Shown here piece by piece: positions 25,119 to 37,496 of a stretch of 64,000 nucleotides of DNA (positions are counted from its first letter, which is position 1; every line of letters starts with the position of its first letter). The position numbers were made by a program, and so were the translations under genes. The DNA is taken from the NCBI GenBank assembly GCA_003952965.2, contig CM025856.1, positions 13,162,386-13,226,385 on the forward strand. Reading direction: 5' to 3'. The notes under the pieces were generated by a model. It ran no database searches. It was not told the origin of the DNA and saw nothing but the letters and a program-made list of their open reading frames with translations. This DNA comes from Morella rubra. Its lineage: Eukaryota; Streptophyta; Magnoliopsida; Fagales; Myricaceae.

Positions 25119-26049
25119 ATATAAAACATGCAGCTAGGTAGAACATATTGTATCCAATATAGAAGATCCCTTGGAGAAGATCTCTTGGGGTATAAGATGA
25201 CGACATCGTTCCACACATGTACAAATTTTAGAAAACGAGCTGATCTTGAAAGACAAGATTCTAATTAATTAATCTGTGAAAATGGAACATACATATATAT
25301 ATATATATATGCTACACTCCAAATTACACTTTATCAAGATTAATGTTAGGTGGGAACGATATTGCTTTCTCCGCTTAACGGCAGAACTATATAGATGAAG
25401 CCTTGCTGAGGTTGGTTATTCGTCAGCCCGGTGTGACTCGCAAGGGCCACCTGCGTGTACGGTTTGGTTTGCTTGGGCTCCCTCAAAGACAAGTCAACCC
25501 AAAACAAAATTTCAGAAAAGGACTGGGGAAAAGGGATTAGTTGTTAATGATTCGGAGAAGGCAGAGACAAAGAATAAACTATAAGAAGGGGAAGGGTTAT
25601 GACGAACATTGCTACGTAAGTACCCCCAGTACCCCAACTTCTCTCTGAGGCTCCATATTTCTTCTTATCAATTTTGGAGAAAAAAAAAGTATCCCTCCAC
25701 TTCTTGAAAGGGTGGTGTTCTAAGTTCCATTGCTGCAGTGGACAGTACTGTGTTTCGTTAATAGATTGATGAAACGAAAAAGACAAAAATTAATTGCCGT
25801 GAGGACTTTGATTACAATGTTTTTCTGTTCAAGTAATGTGTTTGTTTCCAATACAGAAGTTAATTTTCTATAATAACTCATGATTAAGTATATTAAGTAT
25901 AAGTAATTCTTCAATTTTAACTATTGATTTGAATGCTTAAAAAATTATTGCTTATCATTTTCTACTAAACTATAATACGCTAATTAAAAAACAACAATCT
26001 GAAAAAGACTAATGCTGTGCAAAAGAATATGTTTGAGAAAACCCAAAGG
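25119..26049. other. intergenic, no gene recognised
   Basis: Contains an AT microsatellite near 25293-25311. Short open frames here have no recognisable domain. Confidence 0.4.
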
Positions 26050-26250
26050 TTGGCTAGCTGGTGGGTCTAGGCCTGAGACTTGGGAGTTTGCTCTCTTCAT
26101 TAAGGTCTTAGGTTTGAAACTTCAAGGTATTATCAATCTTGAGACTTATGACTCTATAATTCGGTTTATATGAGAAGTGGGTACTGCACAAACTCGAGGG
26201 ATTAGTTGGGCAAAATTTCGGCTATTTTGTCATCCAAAAAAGAAAAAATT
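26050..26250 (+). mobile_element. tRNA-derived SINE-like element, copy 1
   Basis: Carries an A-box-like TGGCTAGCTGGTGGG and a B-box-like GGTTTGAAACT about 55 bp apart. A body shared with 45428-45640 follows (GGTTTATATGAGA-GTGG, ACTGCAC, GATTAGT) and it ends CATCCAAAAAA with an A-rich tail. The shared architecture over 200 bp supports a SINE family. The internal promoter boxes are decayed. Confidence 0.6.
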
Positions 26251-27112
26251 ATTTGAAAAGAAGAATAAGCACAAAGAGAAAATCCTGAAAACGTAAGAGT
26301 CATGTCAATCCTATATGAAGAAAGACAACTTATTGATTTTTGAACCCCCGACTCATAATCAAAATGATCTAGTGCGAGTTGCTAAAAAAAGTATGAAAAA
26401 AAAGAAAAAAGATATGATTAGGAAAAGGAAGTGCGAGCCACTTACTTGTTGGAATAAGTGACTCGATCGTATTCTTTGCAGGAAGCATCGAAAGGAATAC
26501 TGAAGTGCTGGAACGAATGACCAACTTGTTGGAGTGAAACGTAGAGGAGTGAATGTAGCGGAATGGAGCTTTGACCATTGGCCGATTGGGCTTTTTTTTC
26601 TAAGCAAAAGGGGACCGGAGGGGCAACTAGTTTAGCAACCCTCTCTGAGTGTGACAATAAGAGTACCTTCCTACCGTCGAATGTTTGATTTAAACTATAG
26701 CTACTGTTCACTGGGCAAGCTCGTCACCACAGCACCAACCAGTCTCAATTTCTTCTATTAGGCTCCAGGTCAGGCTTTACTTTCACAAGTAATTTCAACT
26801 TATACTTGACTTGAACTCATCTTGATCTGAACTCAGCCTAACCATGGAGCTAGTGAAAGTAGGTGGTACCAACTGGGCTAGCGCTATAGCCCTGTTGGCT
26901 TAATCATGTTCATTTTGCCCAAAACGAATAAGTTGTGTTGTGGAGGTCCCCTGGTATGTTTGAATGTCATTGTACAGTTAATCACTAGTTGGCAAAATTT
27001 GTGATGCTAATGTTATTTTGAGAAGAAATGTTGATCAAAATACCAACACTCTAGCTCAAAACATGAGAGATGTTCCATATAAGCAGAAATCACTAATATG
27101 TTGGAAGTACAA
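26251..27112. other. intergenic, no gene recognised
   Basis: Lies between the SINE and the 3' flank of the GLR gene. Overlapping minus-strand frames at 26360-26710 show no known domain and are not supported as genes. Confidence 0.4.
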
Positions 27113-27237
27113 TTAAGCATCAATAATAATTTACAACATAGTTAAAACTGGGGCGAAGCCGAAGTAAATGCATTGATTTCACTACTTCGCCAATACACAA
27201 AAATAGTTTCCTTTTCAAATAAGTCTGAAAATGCATA
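27113..27237 (-). other. GLR 3' untranslated region / flank
   Basis: Directly downstream of the GLR stop. Landmarks (TTTACAACA-AGTTAA, then TTCRCCAATA-ACAAT) recur at 59697-59855, next to the second GLR tail. This confirms the two tails come from a duplication that included the 3' flank. Confidence 0.55.
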
Positions 27238-30200
27238 CTAATTATTGTCATCTTGTATTTCTGTGATTGTTGATCCCTCTGGATTTGATTGAGGAGTTAG
27301 CTCAATAGTTGCTGCCACTTGAGAAGTTTGAACATTTACATCGGGATCCGCATCTTCTGGTAGAGAGGTTCCTGGATTTCTTGAGGGGGATTCCATCTGC
27401 GTTGAAGAATTCGAAGGTGTTGGAGGGCTTCCAAGATTTTGTGGGAGTTCACTTGCACCTTGGATATTTGAAGTGTCACTTTTGTCTTGGAGTAACTTTC
27501 TTCCGACAGAATGTGAAGCGTCTATACTATCAAAAATTTTTAATACATGACGAATTCTTTCTATTACTGAGACTTGGTTACCAAACGATCTGAAGATTTC
27601 TTGCCTCTCTCTACGGAGGAACATGAAGAAATTGAAGATCAGAGCTGCGACGGACGCAGCCCCAGCGATGAGGAATAGCCCTGAGAAGCTAGAGAGGCTG
27701 AGACTGCCAGAAGAAACTTGGGGATTATTGGAGTCTGGACAATTTGTTTGTGCTCCTAGCCAGGAATCTTCTATCTGTTTCATTTGGTCTCCTTCAGTGA
27801 TATTCAAGATGGCGCTTGAAACATCAGCTACAAGAGGGGAACCTTTTGGGAACACCTGCAAGCCATAGAACAAAAGAAATCTTGAGAAACCATACGCCCA
27901 CATAACGAATTAACATAGATGACAGGAGAGATCTTACGAAACCAAACCCATCAGTTTTGTATATGGATTGAACCATTGTATAGTTGGAACAATATTTTCC
28001 TAGAAAAAGCTTCATATAAGGGATCTCATCAAAAGCAGCGTCTATACCACCATTTGCGCTTCCTTTTGACAACAGTTCATCACATTCTTCCGTGTTATTG
28101 TATTGCTTAAGCTGATGTGTTTTAAAATTCATCTGTTGTAAGATTCCCAAAACAAAAGAACCTTCTTGGTACCCAACATTCGCCCGATCCTTAATAAGCT
28201 GATTGACATCAGTAAAAGTTGGCTGCAACTGTTGAACTGTTAGGAGCGAGGTCAAACTTGCTGTGTAGCTTTGAGTAAGTATGAGCACCACAAAAAACCA
28301 TATGATTACCACCGTCCTAGCACAATTGCTTATCACTGGCTCCCCTGTAAAGTAAGCACTTAACTGCTTTAGGAACAAATATAATAGCATCAGTAATTCA
28401 AAATTGCCATTATATTTTGAAATGGAAGTCATCAATATATATAGTTCTGAGCAAGGCAATGGCTCCACCTATAGAGCGTTTAAGACCTCATAGTTTGGGG
28501 ATAGCAACTATTCAAAAACACGTAAGATCTAACTTGGGAATAACAATTCTTGAGGAAGAATACTTCACTGAGAGTCATCCACTTAATGCACTGTAACAAT
28601 AATACTCAAAAGTTTCAGCACTACTAACGCTATTAGTCATGAGAATCTGAAGCAGAGAATAGAAAAGAATTAGCTTGATGGCCTCAACAGTCAACAAGCT
28701 AGCTAGACTAATTAACCCAAGGTAGGCTTGTAACCAAATCCTATCTATTTATGACACTAAAATAATATACTTCAAAGCATAAAAATATGTTTCTATCTGG
28801 TGAGGCCGGCTTACCAGGCTGTGGTCTATGGGCTACCCTAAGTAAACCTACCCTTTTAAGTTCTAAATATAAAACCCCAAACATTAGATTCTAGATCACA
28901 CTATAGCCTTTCTACACATGATCCGGTTATCACTATTACATTCAAAACTTAAATATCCATATCGCAACTAATCAATAATCGGGACATATGAATTTTCAGG
29001 TTTGTTTCCCAGTAAATTCTTACATGCATCAATATTGGCAGAAAGAGGGTTCTGTCATGTACATGGTGGAATGTGCAGTGTAGTTTTCCATTATATATAG
29101 CTATATGCCCTTGTCTGTATTTGAATCGCTTGCCTCTGGTTTTATGCAATGAAATTATAAATTAGGAAAGGGAACTTACTTTGTGAAAAGACCAAGGTTG
29201 AGAAGGCAAACCACAAGCTTGTCCCCAATTGATGTGACCAATCCCCAGCCCGAAATTCTTCGTTTATCCGATGTTCAAGAACCCAAACTACAAAGCCAGT
29301 GAAGACAAAGAAACAGCCACTTGTGATCCAGAGATCATATCTTAAAGGCTTCAAGAAGACCCAAGCATTTTTGGGCCTGTTGTCTCTTAATGGCACTACC
29401 ATCGATACTCCAGATTCCGTATATGGCAATGTGAAATCTACATAGTTAGACCTATTTGCTATGATCGTTGTATCTCCTACCACAGCATCGAAGTTCTGTC
29501 GAATAAAAAATTCACATCCAGCATTAATTTCCGTTTATATCATGCTTTGGTTTAGACAGCAACTGAAATTAGACGCACAACATCATGAAGTTATGCAAAT
29601 AAAGCAAGAAATTATAAATGTATGCTGGTCCCATAGCATAAAAGGAAATTAATTTTCTGTCCTATTGATGACTCAGAGATTTTTCTGTTGATTTCTTTTG
29701 TATATGTTTCTCTTGGTTATGCTTCCGTGGATTTACTCCCAACTGTTTGAGATATTATAAGAAGAAGAATTTTACCGACCCCGAGAAAAACTTGATAGAC
29801 CATATCGTTATAGGTACCAGCGCTTTCACCATCAGGCTTTGCAAAGGGAATGAACTCGTAGGGAACAGCGTAAGGCAATGAGTCCATTACAGCTTTGAAG
29901 ATAGCTATGCAGTACCCACTTACCACCGTTGTGTTGGTGCTATTATCATGTGTCACCTTAACAAATTCATTAAAACCATCCTTCACTGGAACCCCGATTT
30001 GAAGCTTCTTCCCATTGGTTGGAATCTCCCAACCTTTGGGGACATAGCCTGGCTCACCTGGCCAAATAATACGTCCAAGATTGTTCTTGGAAGTGGAATA
30101 TGTCTGTGACTTAGCCGGATTCAATTTCCTTCCGAGTCCACTTTCTGGGGTCCAGAATGCAATTCCTCTTTCTCCATTACCATTCACGTTAATTATCTGA

Positions 30201-32107
30201 AAAGTTTCTGATTGTAGCTGCCCCTTAACTAGACTAAACTCCCCTGCAAGGCCTCTAAATCTAGTAGCCAGTAAGGCTTCCCGAAGCTTAGGACCAATTT
30301 GGGAGACCCCAATACTTTCAAGATCAGTTAAGGCGCTTGAAGCATTTGCCTCCTCAAAGCCCAAATTTGCAGTCCCAATCTTCTCAACTGCCCTGGCGAG
30401 TGCTGAAGCAGAGTCATAAGCCCAAAGTCCATAAACATTTAATGCAGCATCAGTAATGGTTGGATTCTCTTGTTGGAATTTCCTTTTCCATAGAACTGTA
30501 AAATTGCCAAGCTCTTTTGATTGTGGAACATAGGTCTTTACACCTAACACCCCTTGCATTGACTCAAGGACTGAAGGTGCTATAGAATTTAAAAAATTGG
30601 CTACCCCATGGTAATGATCCAAACATAACCTTCACCCATCATTCCAATCTCGTTTGCCTTGGTGAAAAGTTGAGAACTGAGATTGGGCGTCATGTGCACA
30701 ATGAAGACTCTAGTTTGCATTGTCATCAACTTATACAGTTCTTGCCCCATTTCGTCGTCAGTGGCTGATGGTGGAATGACACTCCGATAAGGGACACGGA
30801 CATAAATATCTTGCAAGGCATCAATCAAATAAGGTACTATACCTTCCCCGAACTCATTGTCTACATGGATTGGGACAGCTTCTCTCCATCCAAAGGCTTT
30901 AATAATTGCACTTATAGCCTTGACTTGAGATGAGTCATTTTGGGCAACTCGAAAAAAGTATGGACTCGGAAGGGAAGTAAGAGAAGGGCTGGTTGCCGAG
31001 AACGATATAATGGGCACCTGAGCTTTCTCCCCGAGTCAATGACAAAGTTGGCCTCCAACGAACTTTGTGGCCCTATGATGGCGTGCACTTGTACACTTCT
31101 CATTAGGTACAGAGCTGTGTCTCGAAAACAGAAAGGAATTAGGTGCAATGTCCAATCAACCTACTTATCATTTAAACCATCTGGCGTTTGGGAATAGAGG
31201 TACAATCAAGAAATCTTCTAACGCTGATCGATTCCATGCAGATGAATAGTGGTCTTAATAACTAATTGAAAGCTTCATCGAAGATTAGGCAAAGTGTTCT
31301 GACTAAATGTATGGTACTGATCTGATAAATAACATATTCTTAATTTCTTGTCTAGAAGAGTGGAGAACTCTGATGACCACTTATAAGAAATCACTTATTA
31401 ATTCCCTGGGTCACGCACGCGACCAAAGATCCTCGCATGCAATTATGCAAATACATGGAGTTCCGATTCCAACTTCATATTCTAGAGATGCAGATAATAT
31501 ATATATACACACCGGTATCTCTGCCAATCCTCCAAAAGAAGAAATGAAGTGAAAAAGAAACGATTTAGTATCTTACTAATTTTTGCTAGTATGAGTATCT
31601 TGAAGTTTTAACTTTTCTTCGCATTGCAGCCCTTGTCTTAACTATCCGCTCAAATTTCTGTGTTTTATTCTGGTATGTCATGTGCTTGTGTTGACGAAGC
31701 TCGAACATCTTCACGACTAGTACTTGAATCCTGTTAGTGTTTTAATGTACTTTGCCAACAAAATTTTTGTCTCTTATATGATTGATTTTTTTTTTTATTA
31801 TTCTGCTGCTTATTTTGTGGATCGATTATTCAGATCAAAATCAAAAATTTTAAGATTTGTTCTAAAATTGTTATTGATTTTTAAGTAGAAGGGAAACACC
31901 TATTCACTCTAGGTATTAATATAATCTAAACAGGATTTTTCCAAATCCCATTGACCCAGTGCCATAACCACCATATACCGGAGGGAGTGAAAATAAAAAA
32001 GAACACAAAAGCCATCGTATATCACATATCTATTGCATGGTCGACTTGCTCTAGTTCGGAATTATATGATCCAAAATTTTACAACGATGAACAGACAACA
32101 CGCACAC

Positions 32108-32145
<38 letters not shown>

Positions 32146-32420
32146 CCTGCAGCGGCAGCTCCAACGACTTCTCTTTTGGAGTTCCTTACGTTGAGAAACA
32201 GCCTGGTTTTGTAATGGCTACGAGAGGCATAGAAGTCTGAGAGAGCCATATTGATGCAACTCAATCCCATCTTCGCAAACCACATATCCATGTCAAGAAC
32301 AACGCCGACGCCGACGTTGACTGGGACGGTCGTGTTTTGTGCCTCAGACAAGCATATGACCCTTTGAGAAAGAAGAACGAGGAAGAAGATAGAGAAAGCA
32401 AGTCTGGCAGAGATCTTCAT
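27238..32420 (-). CDS. glutamate-receptor-like channel (GLR), two frameshifts in exon 2
   Basis: Plant ligand-gated, probably calcium-permeable channel of the plasma membrane, closest in look to the GLR2 clade. Exons (5' to 3'): 32420-32147, 31120-29780, 29495-29180, 28344-27938, 27855-27238, all with GT/AG boundaries. Exon 1 has a signal peptide; exons 1-2 the Venus-flytrap ligand-binding domain (AIIGPQSS, FSATSPSL) and the first half of the glutamate-binding domain; exon 3 M1 (LWITSGCFFVFTGFVVWVLE) and pore loop (GTSLWFAFSTLVFS); exon 4 M3 with SYTASLTSLL and the second half of the binding domain; exon 5 M4 and a long hydrophilic tail. Two frame changes, near 31024 and 30610, each look like one lost base. 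With them the exon sum is 2956; two more bases give exactly 986 codons. It is a recent pseudogene or an assembly-error case. Confidence 0.88.
32110..32143. repeat. GA microsatellite at the GLR intron-1 donor
   Basis: About 16 AG repeats; on the gene strand a CT run starting 3-4 bases after the GT donor of GLR exon 1 (GCAG|GTTCCTCTCT). Confidence 0.85.
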
Positions 32421-32699
32421 GGTTAGGCTTGAATATGATGGAAAGCTTTAAGATTCACGGTGTCCCATCAGGAATTAACAAACTGCATGGTTTGTGTATA
32501 GGATTTACAGGATCCAGAAAGTAAGGTATGAAATAAGCTGAGAGAGGAGCATTAAGAAACAAACTATTGTGAGGTCTAGAAGAAAATATTGCTCCATGAC
32601 AACTGGTGAAGGCAATCTGTACGCGATTACCAAAACATATCGAAGTGGTTGACTTGCATACAGAATGAGATAATTATGATATCGATCCATTGGAACTGG

Positions 32700-32726
32700 G
32701 ATATTATATAGTATTATATATATTGA
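32700..32726 (-). promoter_or_regulatory. candidate GLR TATA region
   Basis: The minus strand reads AATATATATAATACTATATA about 290 bp upstream of the GLR ATG. It is the strongest TATA-like tract between the start codon and the Sirevirus LTR at 32970. The assignment is inferred from position only. Confidence 0.3.
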
Positions 32727-32969
32727 CAACTCATTTGGGAGTACTATAGGATCCCTTCCCTTCCACTAGAATATTATTCGTTTTGCGTTCTACATAGATT
32801 CCTTTTGAATTTCACAAGAAGACCAAATTTAAAACTAGTGCATATAATGTGCGTAAAATTCTTCTTATTTTTTGTTCTCTAATTATTAAATAAAAATGTC
32901 ACGAATCACATCTGAGATTGACTAGTTCAATAAAGATTATATTAATAGTGGATTATATGAAAAAGAATC

Positions 32970-33945
32970 TGAAAAACCTAGTTTAGACCCTACCTTCACC
33001 TAGAGGGGGTGAATAGGTGAAATCTGTAATTTAACTAATCAATATCAATTTTAAAAACAAGTTCTAAAATTGATCAGTCTAGATATATCAATCAACCAAC
33101 ACAATCATCAAATCAAATAAATAAACTTGTAAAGAAATTAATCAAACGCATAAAGAGACAAGAGATTTGATGACGAAGTGGAAAACCTTTGAAAAACCAT
33201 TCAAAGGAAAAACCACTCCGGGCTAGCAGCCACCTGAAATCCACTAAAGAAGAAATCCTTACAAACAGTGATTCAGACACGGGCAACCCCAGTTGCTTGA
33301 CTCTGACAACCTGATGTAATAATCCAAGCCCCTGCTCAGATCTGCTTCAAGCAGCAATCACCTCAACCCTTGAGGTTCTTCTTAAGGATCTTCACGAACA
33401 CCCTTGTTCTTCAACTGGCCTTCAACACAATGAAGGGACAAAGTAGTATAAAGGAAGAGTAGAGAGAAATTCAATATTGAAGCACTAGTTTTCTAGGGTT
33501 TTTCTCTCAAGGAAAGGGGCAGCAAAAACACTCAAAGGATGCATATATATCACGTTCTAGTCGGCCTCTCACGAACCCTAGTAGGGTTTCAAAATTCATC
33601 CACAAGGAAATCCCAAAAATCTAGCAATTTTTGAAATTCGCCGGAAGTCGCTCGAGCGTAGGTCGAGCGCTCGTCGAACGTGATGTCTCTGTATGAATAA
33701 TCTTCGCTTCGAAGTCGAACGTGATGTCTCTGTATGAAAAATTTTTAAGGACGAGCGTTAGTCGAGCGTGATGTCTCTGTATGAAACTATCAGGGACTCG
33801 AGCGTTTGTTGAACGCTGGTCGAACGCGAAGAAGACTTTCGACAGACCATAGACTCTAACTCTTGAACAAATGTGTATACCAAAATACAACTCGATCAAG
33901 ACATATTTTGACACGGAATGATGCCAAAACAACAAAAACCTAACA
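32970..33945 (-). repeat. 3' LTR of Sirevirus
   Basis: 976 bp, TGAAAAACC to CCTAACA. Contains three tandem-like units around GTCGAACGTGATGTCTCTGT (33640-33790) within a run of palindromic CTCGAG/GAGCGCTC motifs. Differs from the 5' LTR mainly by one-base indels. Confidence 0.93.
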
Positions 33946-33960
33946 AACTCCCCCTTTGGC
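33946..33960 (-). other. polypurine tract
   Basis: The minus strand reads GCCAAAGGGGGAGTT next to the 3' LTR, the plus-strand primer site. Related GGGGGAG motifs recur upstream at 34291, 34347 and 36951. Confidence 0.8.
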
Positions 33961-34344
33961 AATTCCGTGACAAAACCAACAATAACTGAAAATAAAAATA
34001 GAAATTTGTCAATCACCAAGACAAAAATCTGTTTACAATTTGAACCCACCTATGACCTAGACACATGTTCAAGAGTATAAACCGAATACCTGAAATCACA
34101 ATCTCAATAAACCATAAACCAAGTGAGAAGGCACAGAGAATATATAAACTGAATGAGAGATTTTCCATTTATCGAAAAGTGTGACAACATCAGTATAATA
34201 CGGAAAATAAACGTGCAACAAGTATCAAAAGTATCTGAGAAGGCTGTACAAGATATGAAATGAGTCTCCAATCAGCCTATACAAAATGTAAACTCCCCCT
34301 CAACTAATATCAACTCTCCTCAACAAAAGAATACCAAACTAAAA

Positions 34345-35519
34345 CTACTCCCCTTTTTTGTCAGGAATGGACAAAGGGTCAGTCATCCAAGCATGACGTG
34401 CAAGGGTAAGAGTGTGACGCTTGAGTTGACGCTGATGACGCATGACAATCTGGATAAGGTTGACAGATTGAGTGTTAAGGATGGCAAGCTGATCCATGAT
34501 CAGAGAAAACGAAGCGGCAATGGAAGGATCCAAAGGAGTCGGAAGAGGAGAAAGAGAAGGACCGGCTGAAGAGGTCGGAATAGAAGGAGGGACAGAAGAC
34601 GAAGGATCATTGGGAGGAACAGAGGCGGAAGCAGACGCCTGACGGCGTTTAAGATGAGCACGACTCAATGAAAGAGTAGTGGCACCAATAGCCGAAAGAG
34701 TGTCAGGAAAAGGACCGTCAGGAGGAAAGCAATACTATGGGCACGATATAAGCACTGAATCAAACAAGCATATGAAAGACCCACTTTACTAGAAGAGGAC
34801 TGAAATACTTCTATCATATGCGAGCAGATCACAGAACATATATCTATGGTATCACCTATTAGTAAAGCATATAAAAAATGAACTCGAGTAAGCGAAATAG
34901 ACGAAAGGTGAGAAACAGGATAAAGATTTGTCAGAGCAATACGACTGACAACATGATTCTCAGCCGAGAAATCAGAGGTGAAGAGAGTACCACCGGCATA
35001 CGGATAAGGGCGACCAAAGAGAAGGAGAGACATGGCGTCAAAAGAGGGAGGCTCACGACTAGACTCAACATAAGGGTAAACCGGTTCAGGTACCCTGACG
35101 ACACCAAAAAGAGAAGCAATAACATCGGGAGAAACCCGAAGACGTTGACCACGGATAAAGACGGAGAAGCTAAGAGAAGCCTCATCAACGTCAAAGAAGT
35201 TCGAATAAAATTCCCGAACAAGAAGTGCAGGAGGAACAAGATGAGTGAGATCCTGAAGAAAAGGATCCCAATGACGAGAAGAAAAATAAGAAGACACAGT
35301 CGCAACAGGAAGCTCAGCAAGGAGAACCTCACGTTCAACAATAACTTTGCGATTGTGAAAAGTGGAATGAAAAAGCTCGGAAGCACGAGCATCCACAAAA
35401 CGAGAAGCATCAAAAGGGCGGGGTTTAGACTTACGAGGCACTTTAGTAGGTTTTGAGGAACTACCAGCGGGTTGCTTACGCTTCACCATCTGAGAAATAA
35501 AAACACAAGACACGGTCAA
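34345..35519 (-). pseudogene. Sirevirus extra 3' ORF, plant-transposon-protein type, one frame change
   Basis: Two frames on the minus strand, 34665-35519 (284 codons) and 34345-34668 (107 codons), appear to be one ORF split by a single-base change near 34735. The first begins with a basic, nuclear-signal-like stretch (MVKRKQPAGSSSKPTKVPRK). It then has a conserved-looking block (FHNRKVIVEREV; FYSNF; RGQRLRVSPDVIASLFGV) that I recognise as the domain often listed as 'putative plant transposon protein'. The second is proline/serine-rich with a possible short helix near its end. It lies between RNase H and the 3' LTR, where Sireviruses carry an additional or envelope-like gene. No clear transmembrane segment is seen, so an envelope role is not supported. 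Function unknown. Confidence 0.7.
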
Positions 35520-37496
35520 AATCGAGTAACATCAAGAAGACCAAAAGTGTAAAATACTGCCCTTGAAGAGATAGTGTGAATGCAAATGAAGAGAAACAAT
35601 GCAAGAGTACAAAATATAGTTCAACGAGACAGAAGGAAAAACACTTAGGTAAGAATAAAGATAATAAGACAATAAAAAGACAAAGATAACAACCCAAAAA
35701 CAGCACAATGACAGAAATAGAAAGAAAAACAAGAAAATAGGAAGCAAGAGAGAAAGCAACTTAAAACCAGAGAAACAACTTCAAATGGTGAAAACTTAGA
35801 AACAAAAAATATACGTCGATTGTACTCAAATTCAACATGTGGCAAACAATCCTCATTATGCAAAATTCATAATTGTGATACCACAACTATCTTTTTGAAG
35901 AAAACAAACAAACAACCAAACTAAAAATCACATGAAAAACAACAAAAAAGAGAAAGAAAAACACACAGGAGCATATTATCAAACAGGTAGTAGGCAGAAA
36001 TAGCGTGAACGGGCAAGAACACCACATGTAAATGATTAAGCCTAAATACAAGCAATATACCAAAACAATAATTGAACAAGAGCAAAGGAACATAAAACCA
36101 ATCTCAAAATGCAAACTCACGGATTCAAAATCACAAAACGCAGACCAAGGCAAAAAAAACCCAAAACGTACAACAAGAGAAATAACGAAAACGAAGAGAA
36201 AAATTACCTTGATACAGAAGAGAACGAGTTTTTAATGAAGAAGAATGCAAACCCACGAAAAAAGTAGGGAGAAGAGGGAAGAATCACACGAGAATTGAGA
36301 AGAGAGGTGTCGCGTGAGAAGAGAAAGAGAGAAAAGAGAAAGAGGAAAAATAACCGCCCCTTTTGGTTTTTTTTAAAAAGAGGCAGAAGCGCTCGAGCGC
36401 GTGTCAAACGAGACTCAAACGTAAAGTCTCTGTAAAGCTATCGACAAGAGCGCTCGAGCTACTATCGAGCGAATGTCGACGAAAAGTCTCTGTAAAGCTA
36501 TCGACAAGAGCGCTCGAGCGACTATCGAGCGAATGTCGGACGAAAAGTCTCTGGAATAAAACATATGTACGCTCGAGCGACCATCGAACGAAAGTCAAAC
36601 GGAGGAAGGAAAAATAGAAAAGCACACACCAAAATACTGTAAAAGACTTAGTAAGTTTCAGAAAACATGAAACAATAAATACTAAACCATCTTATGATCA
36701 TGAGAAATAATATAGACAAGCAGGAGCCACAGTCTCTGAGCAGTGTAAACTTCAATGATTTAGAAAATACAAACGACACGTGTGTGAAAGACCGCAACAA
36801 AATAAGAGAAGCTTAAGACCTTAGTTTTGTGAGGTGGTCACGGCATACCAAAAAGAAACCACTGGTAAAGGAGAACCATGACACAACAGGCGAAAGTCAA
36901 ACCCAATGCCACTAGGACCTAAAGATGCAACTTTGTTGCAATAATTTTTACTCCCCCTGAGTATGAAACATCAATACATAAGAGTTCAAACTTTCTTTTC
37001 TTTTCTTGACTTGCGTTCTTTTGCTTTTCTTTTTTTTTTGTTTCTTTTGATTGGAGGTTCAACTAGTCAGAGGTCAATTCAACAGATATGCATGGTTCCC
37101 TTCACTTGTGATTGCCAACACACAATCTCACACATGCGGTCAAGCATCATCCAATAAGTTCAGTGTGCATTGTGATAGATATAGTCAAGTAAATATTTTA
37201 AAAATCATACCAGTTAGGACCAACCAGAGACGAGAAGCACAACTGACAAGAACATTATTTATCAGACACAAGATGAAGGAGTATTGAAGTTTCATGCACG
37301 AAAAATGACTATATGTCCAATAAGTATAAAAGATAGTACCAATCAGTTAAACCAACCAACGAGCGACACAAACTCCTCTTTTTTTTTTAATAAAATAAAA
37401 AAAACTCTAAGAAGAAGAAAAAAAAAAAAAAAAAAAAAAAACGAATAACAATGAAGCAAAAAAAAAAAAAAAAATTATGATGCAAAATGATGCAAA
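35520..37496 (-). other. Sirevirus 3' non-coding region with palindromic repeats
   Basis: AT-rich sequence between the extra ORF and RNase H. Contains the 60-bp tandem palindrome block (36380-36610), a GGGGGAG motif (complement at 36951-36960) and long A runs (37411-37475). Short open frames here look like low-complexity artefacts. Confidence 0.6.
36380..36610. repeat. palindrome-bearing tandem repeat
   Basis: Two 60-bp units (AAAGTCTCTGTAAAGCTATC, then GACAAGAGCGCTCGAGC) at 36422 and 36482, with diverged units on both sides. Each contains the palindrome GCGCTCGAGC(G). The same GTCTCTGTA plus CTCGAGC combination occurs in both LTRs. Confidence 0.85.

Noticed and set aside
26359-26711. Three overlapping minus-strand frames
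   Set aside because: No known motif, a phenylalanine-rich end from a poly-A/T tract, and no splice or promoter support.
34878-35456. 192-codon plus-strand open frame
   Set aside because: It is the antisense of the Sirevirus extra ORF, with arginine/lysine-rich low-complexity composition and no domain of its own.
35476-36407. Series of hydrophobic Phe/Leu-rich minus-strand frames that could look like membrane or envelope proteins
   Set aside because: They come from A/G-rich plus-strand sequence read in reverse, overlap each other in several frames and lack any conserved block.
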